Shown: positions 22,786 through 34,000 of the stretch, in pieces
Layout: every line of letters begins with the position of its first letter
Position numbering within the stretch: the first letter of the stretch is position 1
Origin: Perognathus longimembris pacificus
Lineage: Eukaryota; Chordata; Mammalia; Rodentia; Heteromyidae
NCBI RefSeq assembly: GCF_023159225.1
Contig: NC_063166.1
Coordinates: forward strand, 41,876,149-41,940,148
Direction: 5' to 3'
DNA: 64,000 nucleotides
Translations under genes and position numbers: made by a program
Notes under the pieces: model-generated
What the model was told of the DNA's origin: nothing
What the model saw: the letters and a program-made list of their open reading frames with translations, nothing else
Databases searched by the model: none

Positions 22786-23348
22786 TTGGTAGGTTTTTAA
22801 ATATGCATCATTTGTGAAGTGGTAGCTTCCTTAGAGAAAGATCTACTCATAGGAAGATCATTGCTTTTCCTATATTTATAGGGAACTATTTGGCAAAATA
22901 AATTAAGATCCGCTTGTGCTTGCCAGGGTTTTATTTCAAGAGCACTTGGGCTCTTTCATCAAAGGGCACATCACCTGTACTGGAGAAACCTCTGAACCAC
23001 ATGAATATCATAGATACCAAATCATTCCTGGTTGGGCTGAACCATTATTTCCCAAACTTATTTGTTTCATCTCCTTATTGACCTTCTGTCCTTTGAGTGT
23101 CCTTCACTTAAGCACTAAGCAGGAGAGAGTTGGTCCTTCTTGTAAGAAAGGCCCCCCTTTATTCCTAGATGAAAGCTTGTCTTAGCTGTTTCTTGCTCTT
23201 AGCCCACGTTCCATTTTCCTTACGGTGTATAATAGTTTGTGTGTAATGATGGTGGTGGTTGTTAGTGAGCACATACACACACACGTTGAAACATGCACTC
23301 AGACTCCTCATGGAAGATTGCAGTACAGACATGACTTATATATGTTAC

Positions 23349-23594
23349 TTTTTTTTTCTTCTTGTGTCAGTTCTGGGGCTTGAACTCAGGGACTATGCAC
23401 TGTCTCTGAGCTTCTTTGGCTAAGGCTCGCACTCTACCACTTGAGCCACAGTACCACTTCTGGCTTTTGCTGAGTAGTTTATTGGAGATAAGAGTCTTGA
23501 GGACTTTATTGCCCCTGCTGGCTTCAAACAGAAATCCTCAAATCTCAACCTCCTGAGTAGGTAAGATTACAGGCATGAGCTACCAATGTCTGCC
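23349..23594 (-). mobile_element. 7SL-like/Geo SINE
   Basis: Antisense copy with a T-run tail: TTCTGGGGCTTGAACTCAGG, GCACTCTACCACTTGAGCCA, ACCTCCTGAGTAGGTAAGAT, ending CAGGCATGAGCTACC. Confidence 0.87.
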
Positions 23595-24403
23595 TTGCAT
23601 GTTGCTCCTTTGATATCAAGGTTATTATTCCCCAAAGCTCTCGTCTAGGTAGAGATTGTCATTCAACAAGACAGTATTTGCACTGAGGGAAGTTGAGATG
23701 GGAGAGTGTGTGTCAGAATTTAAGAGTCAGACATGTTGTCATGGGTGCCTGATGATGAGGGAGAGCAGAAGAAGTGATAGAAAAGAGGTAGAGAAGCAGT
23801 ACCCTTTTCCAAGAATGCTAACACTTTATTCTGGCTTTTGTAACTATAATACCATGCATTAATCTGACCATTTCTTTTTTTTCATGTGAAATTTATTCCA
23901 GGAATACCTAATAGACATTTCTAAATGTAATTGGCATACAGAGCCTACTAAGCATTTCCTAGATCCCTCAGAACTGTAGTTGAATTGGTCTCTCCATTGG
24001 TGATATGAAAGGGGTACTAAATATAGGAGTAATTAATTTATGACAGCATAGATTTCACTGAGTCATAAATGAAGAACCCTTCACAATGTGAGCCTCGCAG
24101 TACCTTCAAGGAAGAAGGCTTAAATTTATCCTGAACACCTGGGAACTTTCTATTTGCATTACTCATTCTTATATAAGAATCTAGTTAAGGTTTAATTTGG
24201 GAAGCCGTTGTATTTATGATTAGAAGTGGAGTTTCAGAATAAGCAGAGGACAATGAAGGAACAGAGTGAGTTCAGATGAGTGTGGGGCAGACTGCTGATG
24301 GAGAACTAGAGCCAGCTGCCATTAATAGGAGTAATGTTCATGAGGAAAATGCAGGCCAGATTTCCTCTCTATCCATCCATCCATTGATACATTATAATAT
24401 CCC

Positions 24404-24406
<3 letters not shown>

Positions 24407-24452
<46 letters not shown>
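24407..24452 (+). repeat. (TC)n microsatellite forming the exon 3 polypyrimidine tract
   Basis: A pure TC repeat of about 46 bp ends 17 bp before the exon 3 acceptor AG. No other pyrimidine run lies between it and the exon, so it must supply the tract bound by U2AF. Confidence 0.95.
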
Positions 24453-24454
<2 letters not shown>

Positions 24455-24469
24455 CTCAATGAATCTCAG

Positions 24470-24660
24470 GAGGAAGAATGATGAGAACATAACTCTAGAG
24501 ACGGTTTGCCATGACCCCAAGTTCACCTACCATGGATTTCCTCTGGAAGATTCTTCTTCTACAAAATGTATTATGAAGGAAAGAAAAGTGCTTGGTGAGA
24601 CTTTCTTTATGTGTTCCTGTAGTGCAGAAGAGTGCAATGACCACATCATCTTCTCAGAGG
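24470..24660 (+). CDS. TGFBR2: TGFBR2 exon 3: C-terminal ectodomain
   Basis: This exon encodes codons 88-152 of the ectodomain, starting [17 protein letters not shown] and ending in CNDHIIFSE. The acceptor is CAATGAATCTCAG|G, preceded by a pure (TC)n microsatellite; the donor is G|GTGAGT. Length is 191 nt as in human. The sequon NIT at N94 is retained. V100 and E142, both ligand contacts in human, are conserved, and D141 is Glu. The segment around codons 125-129 reads MKERKVLGE. In human it is encoded by an uninterrupted A10 run that is mutated in mismatch-repair-deficient tumours; here G bases break the run. Residues 103-118 ([15 protein letters not shown]) are the least conserved part against human. 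Confidence 0.97.
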
Positions 24661-24904
24661 GTGAGTTTTCTTCAGGGCTTGGGAGCATTTCTTGTCAGTG
24701 GCATCTACCCTTCTTCCAGTTCTGCAGAGGGTGTCCTCTTGGAGCCCTGGCTGCAGAGTGAGCTAGTGCTGAGTGGGGGACAAACCCATTTGGTGGTGGG
24801 CAAGGTGCATAAGAAGTAGAATGACTGGTACTTGCCAATCCTTGGATTGACTCTCCAAGGGCCATATTAACATTTGTTCTGACTCATGGTTTCTTTTACC
24901 CAGA

Positions 24905-25065
24905 CCATTGGTTCTTAAAATGCAGACCCTGGAGGAACAGCAATGGCAGCTGAGAATTTGCTGGATATGCAGTCTCAAAATCCATCCCAGACTATTGAAT
25001 CAGACATTGTTGGGCAAAGGCCCAATGTTGTGCATTTTAGATAAAATTTGAGAGCTACTGCTCTA
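24905..25065 (+). mobile_element. MER5A-like hAT fossil
   Basis: TTGGTTCTTAAAATGCAGAC, CAGACTATTGAATCAGACAT and ATTTGAGAGCTACTG follow the MER5A order (CAAACTG-like start, TACTGAATCAG middle, TTTGAGAACCACTG-like end). Confidence 0.65.
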
Positions 25066-26718
25066 GAGATTTGAAAAGAGCTGTTTGATCCTAGAGAAAG
25101 ACTTTCCTTATATTAACCACTATGGTCTAATGAGCAAGTTCCTGGGACTTGAGATCATTGAGTCCTGTTGGAGTTTAAATGTAGAGAGAAACTAATGACC
25201 CAAAGTTTACCTAAGAAACTACAAGGAAACTCAGTAACTCAATACCAGCCCTTCATTGAAGTTCCATTCTTTCAACTTGGAAGAGAAACATGGTCTTGCT
25301 GAAATTAAAGCAAAACAAAAACAAACCTATTTGGTGACTTTGAATTTCTCATGAAAAATTCAAACAACCCAACAGTGTGACAATTAAAAATGAAAGTGCA
25401 TTTTTCTTATCCCATCACTCCCAACCCAACAGATAAGCCAAAGGAACAGATTGTTGGAGGAACACGTGGCTCTTACCACCTTCCTTTACCCCACTCTCTC
25501 TTCCCTCCCCTTTCTCTGAGGCAAGCAGCTGAGCAGCTGCTTATACACCAGGTGGAGTTTCGGTTCTGCCAGACATGGCCTGGGTGTTGGTCTCTCGCTG
25601 AACACTATGTCTCAAATGCATTCATTGCTCACAAATGTTTTCCAATGGCAGAAGACATTGGCTTCACAGACCACAGTAAGGAAATGGTGTCTGTCCTTTA
25701 GGGAAGAGAAAGACAGCCCAGTGTAGGGGTCAGGATGACAGACCAGGGGCCGTTCAGGGCCTATTTGCTGCTTCTGACATCAGCAGGCTCTGGCCAGGCC
25801 CCTTGAATACAACATTTGGACCCTGAAATTCTGTATCACCAATGTGCCATGGCTTTTCATCCCTCCCCCTAACAGCTTTTCCTCTATACAATTTCATAGA
25901 GGCAAAAAGGCCTGTGGAGTCGAGGCTTTCTAATCAAGGCTAACCATGTATGACTTTACTGGATAATATTACTAATTAGGTATGTTGTTCTTGCTTTTGA
26001 CTCAGGCTCACAGGCGGAAGAAACCAAATAAGACTGAAACACAAGGCCCTTTCTGATCAGAGATGAGAATAATCCCAGTTCTCTGCTAATCCACATTCCC
26101 TTTTCTCTTTGAATTGCTCTTCCATGGCTACCCAGTGATCAGTGAAACTGCACTGAATGGGGTGCAATTGCAATTCAGGAACATGATGCCCAGTAATGCT
26201 CAGCATTGCAGCTGGCATACATGTATTCCCCTGCCTTACTGATCCTCCTCAGAGAAGGAGAATACTGCACTGAGGACCACACCTGTCTGGATGGGGGGGA
26301 TCCTTGCTGCCCTTTCTGCAGTGGAGAGGCAGTGACAGCTAGGTAGTCTTGTATAACCTCAAGCCTGCAATGATGTGACAAGAAGCTCCAGGTCCTGTTT
26401 GCACATTGAGGTGGGGGAAAGTACTATGCAAACTCATCTAAATGGGAAGGAACCAGTGACAGAGTCTTGCTGATTTCATGCTCCAAACGTACCTAGGCCA
26501 ACAGGAGAACTTTGCCCCTAAATATATATGGTCATTTGGAAATGAGCTAAATATACTTTTCTGGGTTCTATTGCTATAACAATATAACTGAGTCTATTGC
26601 TATAACACTCTGTAGTGATGTGTAGATTTTAGTTATATATTCCACTAAAGTTGGTTTAATATAGATCTGGCTGCAGGGAAGATAAGATACCACTTCACTA
26701 AGCAGCATGTCTTTTTAA

Positions 26719-26719
<1 letters not shown>

Positions 26720-26766
<47 letters not shown>

Positions 26767-26985
26767 CTGTGCTGGTACTGGGGATTGATCTCATATTCTC
26801 CTTTAGCTTTTTCTGTTCAAGGCAGGTGATGTAGCACCTGAGCCATGTCTCTACTCTTATCTGTTTTGCTGGTTAGTTGGAGATAAGACTTGCAAACTTT
26901 TCCGCCTAGGCTGGCTTTGAACAATTATCCTCAGATCTGTTTCCTGAGTAGCTAGGATTACAAAAGTGAGCCACCAGTGCTCAGC
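26720..26985 (-). mobile_element. 7SL-like/Geo SINE with (TG)n tail
   Basis: TG repeat at 26720-26764, then antisense GTGCTGGTACTGGGGATTGA, CACCTGAGCCATGTCTCTAC, and GTAGCTAGGATTACAAAAGT to GAGCCACCAGTGCTCAGC. Confidence 0.88.
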
Positions 26986-26999
26986 AACACATGTGATTT

Positions 27000-27180
27000 T
27001 CATTTGTAATTGAACCATAAATACTGTGTGCGTTTATGGGGGTACAAAGTGACATTCAAATACATGATACATTTTGTAATGTTCAAACCAGGCTAATAGG
27101 CATATCTGTCCATTGACACATTTGTAATATCTTTATATTTGGAACATTAAAAATTTCTATACTTTAAGTGTTTACTTATA
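27000..27180 (-). mobile_element. LINE-1 3' UTR fragment
   Basis: GTTTATGGGGGTACAAAGTG, ATACATGATACATTTTGTAA and CCATTGACACATTTGTAATA resemble the complement of the mammalian L1 3' UTR segment 'TTTATGGGGTACA...'. Old and diverged. Confidence 0.6.
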
Positions 27181-27229
27181 ATAATTACTTACTATAAGTA
27201 ATTCATCAATTATTTCCAATGACCTCAAA

Positions 27230-27455
27230 TACCAGGACTGTGGGGCTTGAACTCAGGGCCTGAGTACTGTCCGAGAGCTTTTGTGCTTAAGGCTAGTACT
27301 ATACCACTTGAGCCACAATTCTACTTCTGTCTTTTTGATGGTTAATTGGAGATACAAGTTTCATGAACTTTCTTTCCAGGCTGGCTGTGAATCATAATTC
27401 TTAGATCTCAGCCTCCTAAGTAGCTAGGATTATACGTGTTAGCCACTGGTTCATG
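27230..27455 (-). mobile_element. 7SL-like/Geo SINE inside L1 remnants
   Basis: Antisense copy: CTGTGGGGCTTGAACTCAGG, TACCACTTGAGCCACAATTC, GATGGTTAATTGGAGATACA, AGTAGCTAGGATTATACG. L1-like sequence lies on both sides. Confidence 0.87.
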
Positions 27456-27464
27456 GGTAACCAC

Positions 27465-27600
27465 TTAAAAAATGTATTGGCTTACATCATTTATACAGGG
27501 GAGAGAGGTGTTGGGATTTGATTGTTACATCTCCATACATGTTAATGCTGTATTCTCATCAATTTCACCCTCTTCATCATACTTCTAGAAACCACTTTAG
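27465..27600 (-). mobile_element. Probable L1 3' UTR fragment, second part
   Basis: ATCTCCATACATGTTAATGC and TTTCACCCTCTTCATCATAC resemble the 5680-5945 fragment and may continue the 27000-27180 remnant beyond the SINE. Confidence 0.4.
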
Positions 27601-28240
27601 TTTGTGGTAACCAGTTTAGTTAGTTTAAACAGGAAGGCAGACCTACAAGCTACGTGCAGGCATGAGCCACAAGCACCTCCAACAGAAGCTGAGTGGAGGA
27701 GAGAGAAAAGACTGCTTATAACCACTAGCCACTAAGATTCGTTCCTTCCTCTCATTATTATAGTTTCTTTTAAATGAAAACAATGTTTTTGGTTTGTAAG
27801 CCTCACTCTGGCAGGAAGACAAATGATTTTTTTTTTCTTTAACAGTATCAGACACATGGTTTCCTGTCTGTGTTTAACTTGCTAGTGGCTCGGCTAAGCC
27901 AGCTGCTTCCCTCTGGGCCCATTGCAACCTTAGTGATGACGCCTGGCACCATCCTGCAAAACCCACTGCACATGAGTCACATGCCTTGAGCTCATAATTG
28001 ACTTAATGCTTTTTGGAGGAAGGGTACATATATAAATGCTGCCCCCTGCCTCCTAAATCTCATTTTGTGTTTATTCAGTCCCAACATCCTGGAACTAGTT
28101 TCCTGGAAACTCATTTCTTTTCTCCTAGAAGAAATGAGAAAGGCAAATAGTGCTTTGGAATGTGGGGTGTGGGACTTGGCATGAATAATGTATATGCTTG
28201 CTTTCAGTTGTGGACTCATCTTTCAAAATAGCAGCTTGAT

Positions 28241-28242
<2 letters not shown>

Positions 28243-28314
<72 letters not shown>

Positions 28315-28332
28315 CTCTCCTTCTCTCTCTCA
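28243..28332 (+). repeat. (CT)n microsatellite at a SINE tail
   Basis: About 90 bp of CT repeats with one CG interruption near the end, joined to the antisense SINE remnant at 28338. Confidence 0.95.
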
Positions 28333-28337
28333 TCTTC

Positions 28338-28505
28338 CAGCTTTTTCACTCAAGGCTGAAGCTCTACCACTTCAATTAAACATCCACTTCCACCTTTTTT
28401 TTATGGTTAATTGGAGATAAAGAGTTTCACATATTTTTTTGCCCAGCTAAGCTTTGAATGGCAAACCTCCTCTCTCAGCCTCCACTACTGGCACTTGGCA
28501 CAGCC
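28338..28505 (-). mobile_element. 7SL-like/Geo SINE, partial
   Basis: Antisense remnant: CACTCAAGGCTGAAGCTCTA, TTATGGTTAATTGGAGATAA, CTCTCAGCCTCCACTACTGG. Internal deletions. Confidence 0.75.
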
Positions 28506-28647
28506 AGGTGTTTTTGTTTAGAGAAAATCAAAACAGATTTTCTATCTGGTATAAATGTAGAAATAAGAAATAGGTGTGAATGTGAGGTTGAGAAAAGTAG
28601 TTAGAAAAAAATTATGGACTCAAGTCACTCGTGTTATTCTTGGGAAT

Positions 28648-28825
28648 TTTTTTTTCCTCAAGGTTTGTAATTTACAACTTGAGCCATACCTCTATTTCCA
28701 GCTTTTTGGTGATTAATTGGAGATGAGAGTTGCACAGACATTTCTACCTGGACTGGCTTCAAACCCTATCACGCTCAGTGTCCTGAATGGCTAAGATTCT
28801 AGGTGTGAGCCACCAGAGCCTGGCT
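28648..28825 (-). mobile_element. 7SL-like/Geo SINE, partial
   Basis: Antisense copy lacking the terminal Geo segment: ACAACTTGAGCCATACCTC, GGTGATTAATTGGAGATGAG, ending GTGTGAGCCACCAGAGCCTG. Confidence 0.8.
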
Positions 28826-29287
28826 TCCTGAGCTTCTCTTCCCTGGTGGTAGGGAAGGACACTGGACTTTTGTGAAGTGTCAGTGCCACAAGGATATCGA
28901 CTCTTTCCACCATCACCCATAAGAGAGAAGCTTGTGGGAGGGACATGAGTGTAAAGTCACTGTGTCATGTGAGCATGTGAAGTCCAATCACTCTGCTGGC
29001 TGTTCACATCCACCGGGTGGTTTAAGAGAGCCTATGTCCACATTCCACTCTGCAGTGACTCAAGTGAGAATAAAGGTCTGCAAACTGCAGACTCTGCTGC
29101 TTACAAGGAAATCTGCAAGAGCAATTGCTTTGCTTTGAGACATTTCAAGTACATCCTAAGCTTCCCCTGACTGAGTCACCATGGCCTCAAACATTCTTGA
29201 TCATTTCCTTGGCCTGACAGGGCTGGACTGGGATATTCAGAGGGTGCTTTCTAACTAAAGACTACAAGACCAGACATTTCTTAGCTC

Positions 29288-29480
29288 TGCATCATTGTCT
29301 CCTAGCTACTCAGGAGGCTGAGATCAAAGTTTGGAGCCAATTCTGGTAGAAAACTCGAGAAATAACCCTGCAAAAAGCCAGAAGTTGAGGTATGGCACAA
29401 GTGGTATAGTGCTAGTCTTGGGTAAAAAAGCCAAGCAAGAGCACAAGGTCCTGAGTTTAAGCCACAGTACTGGCAGGCAC
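29288..29480 (+). mobile_element. 7SL-like/Geo SINE
   Basis: Sense copy: CTAGCTACTCAGGAGGCTGA, AAAGCCAGAAGTTGAGGTAT, TGAGTTTAAGCCACAGTACT. The 5' end is short. Confidence 0.82.
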
Positions 29481-29580
29481 AAAAAAAAGGAAGGAGGAAA
29501 GAAAAAAAGAAAGGAAAGAAGGAAAGGAAAAAAGAAAGGAAGGAAAAAAGATGGAAGGAAAGAGAAAAAGGGAAAGAATA
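29481..29580 (+). repeat. Purine tract (AAGGA/GAAA) at a SINE tail
   Basis: A/G-only sequence of GGAA and GAAA units that continues the SINE's A-rich tail. Confidence 0.85.
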
Positions 29581-29621
29581 ATCTATGTGCAATTTTGCCA
29601 CTGAGATATTTTGAAATATAA

Positions 29622-29762
29622 TTTTACTGTTACTTTTAAGGTATTGTAACCCTTCTGGCTTACCATTTCATAAGGCAGGTAATAAGTACATTTCTTTTGG
29701 ACAATTTGCCACCCCTTACTTTGCTTTCCCCCAGTTTCCCTCTGTGTCCCTGTCCACAATCA
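29622..29762 (-). mobile_element. LINE-1-like 3' end, antisense
   Basis: AGGTATTGTAACCCTTCTGG, AATAAGTACATTTCTTTTGG and CCCCCAGTTTCCCTCTG complement the 11345-11548 module, including its G-rich stretch. Confidence 0.55.
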
Positions 29763-29921
29763 TTGGAATATTTTTGATTCCTCTCACTTTCCAGCCTCCA
29801 CCTTATTAAGAAAGACCTACTGCTCCCACCAAAGCCTGGTTGACTCAGCCTTTGCTGTCCCCCAAACCACCTGAGGAGCTTACAGACTTCTCATTAACCA
29901 GGCCTTACTCTGGTGTGCTTT

Positions 29922-30012
29922 GAATTAATTGGTCTGGGACCTGGGATCAGAAATGTTTTTAATTCTCCCAAGATATTCCAGTATGCAGCCAACATTGGGT
30001 ACTATTGGAATC
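29922..30012 (+). mobile_element. MER5-like hAT fragment
   Basis: GAATTAATTGGTCTGGGACC, then AATGTTTTTAATTCTCCCAA and ATGCAGCCAACATTGGG, matches the right part of MER5-type elements. Confidence 0.5.
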
Positions 30013-30195
30013 AAGACAGTCTGTCCTGCCAACTTTCTATGTGTCTTTTTATGTCATGTTCCCAGTAGAACCTGGGAAAGCACATGACTATCAAAGAATG
30101 GCAGCCACCACAGGATGTAGCTGCAATTCAGCCTCAGGTTGAGGAAGAGGAAGACTGACTGGAAGAACACCTATGTTACATACACCATCCATGGA

Positions 30196-30198
<3 letters not shown>

Positions 30199-30256
<58 letters not shown>

Positions 30257-30471
30257 TTGGTACTGGGGCTTGAATTCTAGGCCTAAATGTTGTCCCTTAC
30301 CTTGTTTCACTCAAGGCTAACACTGTACCAGATGAGCCACACCTCTGCTACTAGCTTTTTGGTGATCAGTTGGAGTTAAGAGTCTCATAGGATTTTCTGT
30401 CTGTGATGACTTTAAACCTAGGTCTCAGCCTTCTGGGTATCTAGGATTACAGCTGTGAGCCACAGTTACCC
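30199..30471 (-). mobile_element. 7SL-like/Geo SINE with (TG)n(CG)n tail
   Basis: TG repeats ending in CGCGCGCG (30199-30256) join antisense TTGGTACTGGGGCTTGAATT, CCAGATGAGCCACACCTC, TATCTAGGATTACAGCTGTG. Confidence 0.87.
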
Positions 30472-30947
30472 AAAACAGGATTCTTTAATACAAAATATTG
30501 TGTTTTGGACAATGTATAATCAATGAATTTAGAAGATGATCTGGAGCCTCACTCAGGTTTCAGAACTGAATTTTAGACTAAGGGAAAGAATAAGTGCAAC
30601 TATATTGGTATGCACAAAGTTGGGATACAGGAGACAAGATGCATGGTTTAGTGGGAAAGATGCTCAGCTGGGAAGGGACTGCAGAAAATAGCTCCATATG
30701 AAAAGTCAAAAGACAAGAAGAGACCACACAGCACATTGCCACCACCTGGAATGTATTGTGAATATATGGGCATGCTTTTCCAAAGCAATCCTGTCTCCTG
30801 CTCTATGAGACCCTAAAATAACTTAAATAGATCTCTTCTTCCTGACCACATACCAGGCCCCCTAGTCAGTCAGCTGGAAACAGAATGAAAGAATTTCCAC
30901 AGACGGATCTGGATTTCCACAGATGATCTGGACACCCCAAGTTTTGA

Positions 30948-31172
30948 TGGACACCAGTGGTTCATGCTTATTGTAATCTCCCTATTCAGGAGTCTGGGAT
31001 CTGTGGCACATGGTTCACCGCCAGCTTGGGCAGGAAAAATCCATGACTCTTATCTCCAATTAGCCACCAAAAGTCCAGAAGTAGAAGTATGGCTCAAGTG
31101 GGTGAGCTCCAGCCTTGAATTCAAAAACTAAAGTATGGTACCCAGTCTATTCAAGCCCCAGATCCTGCATGG
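30948..31172 (+). mobile_element. 7SL-like/Geo SINE
   Basis: Sense copy: GACACCAGTGGTTCATGCTT, ATCTCCAATTAGCCACC, GTATGGCTCAAGTGGGTGAG, then TTCAAGCCCCAGATCC. Confidence 0.85.
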
Positions 31173-32122
31173 AAACATACCAGCTTTTCTTGGGTGGAGG
31201 TTGCTACCATTTAGGACCTCATTTATACTGTCTTCTTTCATTCTGTATCCTAGAGACTGATGCATCGGGGGTCTTTATCCCCCTGGAATAACATGAGGGA
31301 TTGAAGGCACAGTGGAAGTAATGCCCACCTCAGAAAGACAGTCAGCTTTCAGTGTCCAGAAGCCTACAGGCCCATGTAAAAGTGGCCATGTATCTCAGCA
31401 GGTTGATTACAGAGGAGCATTTATAAGATAGATGGCTTTGGCATTTGTTCATATGATACAGACACAGGATCTGTAAGTGAATTGAGTCATTCTCAATTCA
31501 GCATGCTCTGGCATCCTGAATTATTAAAAGTTTGATTCCAAAATGAAAATCACAGAAAAGCAGATCACTGGTCTTGAACTGCTGTCACTGAGAAAGTTGA
31601 TGAAATCCTCCATCATAAATATGTGCCAATCTTTATCATTGTAGCTAGCCTAGGTTTAGATAAACACATCATGTGGTTGAACAACAAGAATAATTTCAGA
31701 GAGGAGATTACTTTGTACTTAAAAGAAAGAACCTAGCACTTTTTGGATAATATTGGGATATATTGGCAGATTTGTAAATCTGAAATGTATGCCTGACTAG
31801 AGTTGGAAATATGTATCTTTTGAAAAGTAATTGAAAGAAAACAGGGATGTTCAGCCTGGAAAATAAATGATTTTCAGAAGTCTGAGCTCTCATCCCTTAG
31901 GAGTCTTCCCCCTACCCCTTTCTTTGGCTTTAGAGAGCAACATGTGGAACAGTAAATAGCAGCACAGAGGCCCCATTTGACTCAATCAGAAAATCTTATT
32001 AAATATCCCAATGTTTGTACTTGATGCCAATAGATGGTAAAGAGGTAGAGCCCTTTTTTTTTTATAATATTTTACCACCTCCTTCCAGGAGTATTCCAGA
32101 AGGGGTTCTAGATTAGCTGACA

Positions 32123-32347
32123 TATCAAGCATTTGTGAATCATGCCTGTAATCCCAGCTATTCAGAAGGCTGAGATCTGAGAATTCCCAGTTCAAAGCCA
32201 GCCCTGCGAGAAATACATGGGATTCTTACCACCAGTTAACCACCAAAAAGCTGGATGCAGAGCTGAGGCTCAAATGGCAGAGTGCCAGCCTTGAGTGAAA
32301 AAGCTACCAGATAGTACCCAGGCCCTGATTTCAAGCCCCAGCACTGG

Positions 32348-32348
<1 letters not shown>
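32123..32348 (+). mobile_element. 7SL-like/Geo SINE
   Basis: Sense copy: CATGCCTGTAATCCCAGCTA, GCCAGCCTTGAGTGAAAAAG, CCAGGCCCTGATTTCAAGCC. It is followed at once by a CA microsatellite. Confidence 0.87.
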
Positions 32349-32403
<55 letters not shown>

Positions 32404-32408
32404 CACAC
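32349..32408 (+). repeat. (CA)n microsatellite at a SINE tail
   Basis: CA repeat starting directly from the SINE end ACTGGCATACACAC. Confidence 0.95.
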
Positions 32409-32942
32409 AGGCACACAAATGCATTTTAGATGGCATATACAACTCTTTGGTGAGGGGAGAGCCAAGGAGGACATAATGTAAAGCAGACTTTAGTGGAAAG
32501 GGTCAGGACAGCTTCATTTTTAAATATGTGCAGTTGGCACAAAACAATCACATGGAGAGAAGGCTGCTTCTGTCATTTGGAGAAACATATTCTCAAAGTC
32601 TTCAGAAATGCCTAATAGTTTCGTGAATTTTCTGGGAGTCACATCCAATCTTGTTTGCCCAGAGAGCTTACAGTCTTGCTCCTGCCTAATTAAAACGCTT
32701 TGTTTCTTTCCATTGTTGGTTCCAATTTGTTTATTTCTTATGGAGATGATGAATGGGGAATCATATCTAATTCTCTACCCCATCAGCTAATTAACTAGAA
32801 AATTCTCATGGAACATTTTCTTATTGGCTAGTACCAAATACAGTTGTGCCAAGGCTCTGCAAATAATCCCACTAAGAAACTTCCTTCTCAGAGCAGCATG
32901 TCTATGACAGAGTACCCAGGACCAGGTTTTATGTTTTACTAA

Positions 32943-33105
32943 AACTGTGCTTCTGAAACTTTTATGTGTAATGAATCACCTAGGAACTTTTAAGTGCAGA
33001 TTCTGACCTAGCAAATTTAAGACAGGCATAAGGCTGTGCATTTCCCATAAGTCCTAAGGTGATGCTGCCAGTCTGGGGATCATACTTTGAACAATAAGAT
33101 ACTCT
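32943..33105 (+). mobile_element. MER5A-like hAT fossil
   Basis: CTGAAACTTTTATGTGTAAT, AATCACCTAGGAACTTTTAA, GTGCAGATTCTGACCTAGCA and GGTGATGCTGCCAGTCTGGG follow the MER5A consensus order closely, ending CATACTTTGAACAATAAG. Confidence 0.75.
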
Positions 33106-33138
33106 GTACCCAGCCCCAAATGTGAAGATACAGATAAT

Positions 33139-33378
33139 GAGCTGGGCCCAATAGCTCATGCCTGTAATTCTAGCTGAGATTGGGATATGAAGATCAAAGT
33201 TTGAAGCCAGACAGAGCAAGAAAATCTATGAGACTCTTATGTCAAATGAACCAGCAAAATGATGAAAGTAGAACTGAAGTAGAACTGTGGCTGAAATGGT
33301 AGAGCTATAGGCTTGAGTTAGAAGGCCAAGCAAGAATGCAAGGCTCTGAGTTCAAGCTTTAGTACTAGCACCAAGAAA
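33139..33378 (+). mobile_element. 7SL-like/Geo SINE
   Basis: Sense copy: GAGCTGGGCCCAATAGCTCA, GCCTGTAATTCTAGCTGAGA, GAACTGTGGCTGAAATGGTA, TGAGTTCAAGCTTTAGTACT. It has an internal duplication of GAAGTAGAACT. Confidence 0.85.
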
Positions 33379-33547
33379 AGTTCAAAGGAAAGAAAGCAAG
33401 GGAGAGAGGGAAGAAAAGAGGGAGGGAGGGAGTAAGATCCATATATATATATGGAGAGAGAGAGAGAAGAAAGAAAGAAAGAAAGAGAAAAGAAAAGAGA
33501 AGAAAGAGAGCAAGAAAGAAGAAAGAAAAAGGAAGAAAGAAAGAAAG

Positions 33548-33613
<66 letters not shown>

Positions 33614-33669
33614 GAAGGAAGGAAGGAAGGAAGGAAGGAAGGAAGGAAGGAAGGAAGGAAGGAAGGAAG
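33379..33669 (+). repeat. Long purine tract (GAAA)n/(GGAA)n
   Basis: Almost pure A/G for about 290 bp, broken only by a short TCCATATATATATATGG palindrome at 33437-33453. It grows from the preceding SINE's tail, first as irregular GA units, then (AAAG)n, then (AAGG)n. Confidence 0.95.
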
Positions 33670-33750
33670 AACTTTTGCCTTCTTATAATCCACTAAGTTA
33701 CATGGTTGTTGTCTATGCTTTTCTGTTTTGTAAATTATATTTTTTTCCTA

Positions 33751-34000
33751 AAATTTTTTTTGTGTGCCAATACTGTGACTTGAACTTAGGGCCTGGACTC
33801 TGTACCTAAGCTTTTTTTTACTCCAGGCTAGTAGTGCTCTACCACATGAGCCACAGATCCACTTCCAGCTCTTTGGTGGTTAACTTAAGATAAGAATCTC
33901 ATAGACTTTAGTACCTGGGCTAGTTTCAAACCTTGATCTTTAAATCTCAGCCTCCTGAGTAACAAAGATTACTTACAGGATTGAGCCACCGTCACTTGGC
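33751..34000 (-). mobile_element. 7SL-like/Geo SINE
   Basis: Antisense copy: GACTTGAACTTAGGGCCTGG, GCTCTACCACATGAGCCACA, GTGGTTAACTTAAGATAAGA, ending GATTGAGCCACCGTCACTTG. Confidence 0.86.

Larger units (their letters stand above)
18966..24469 (+). other. TGFBR2: TGFBR2 intron 2
   Basis: A 5504-bp intron between exons 2 and 3, phase 2. Unassigned stretches with nothing recognised are 19290-19895, 20130-21555, 21795-22575, 22790-23345 and 23600-24400. The intron carries five antisense 7SL-like/Geo SINEs and no sense copy, and it ends in a (TC)n microsatellite abutting the exon 3 acceptor. Confidence 0.95.

Noticed and set aside
24276..24761. 161-residue frame extending exon 3 both ways
   Set aside because: The upstream part is intron plus the (TC)n tract and the downstream part passes the GTGAGT donor at 24661.
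33382..33696. KER-rich and FLSF-rich open frames
   Set aside because: Products of the purine microsatellite, low complexity, no start context.
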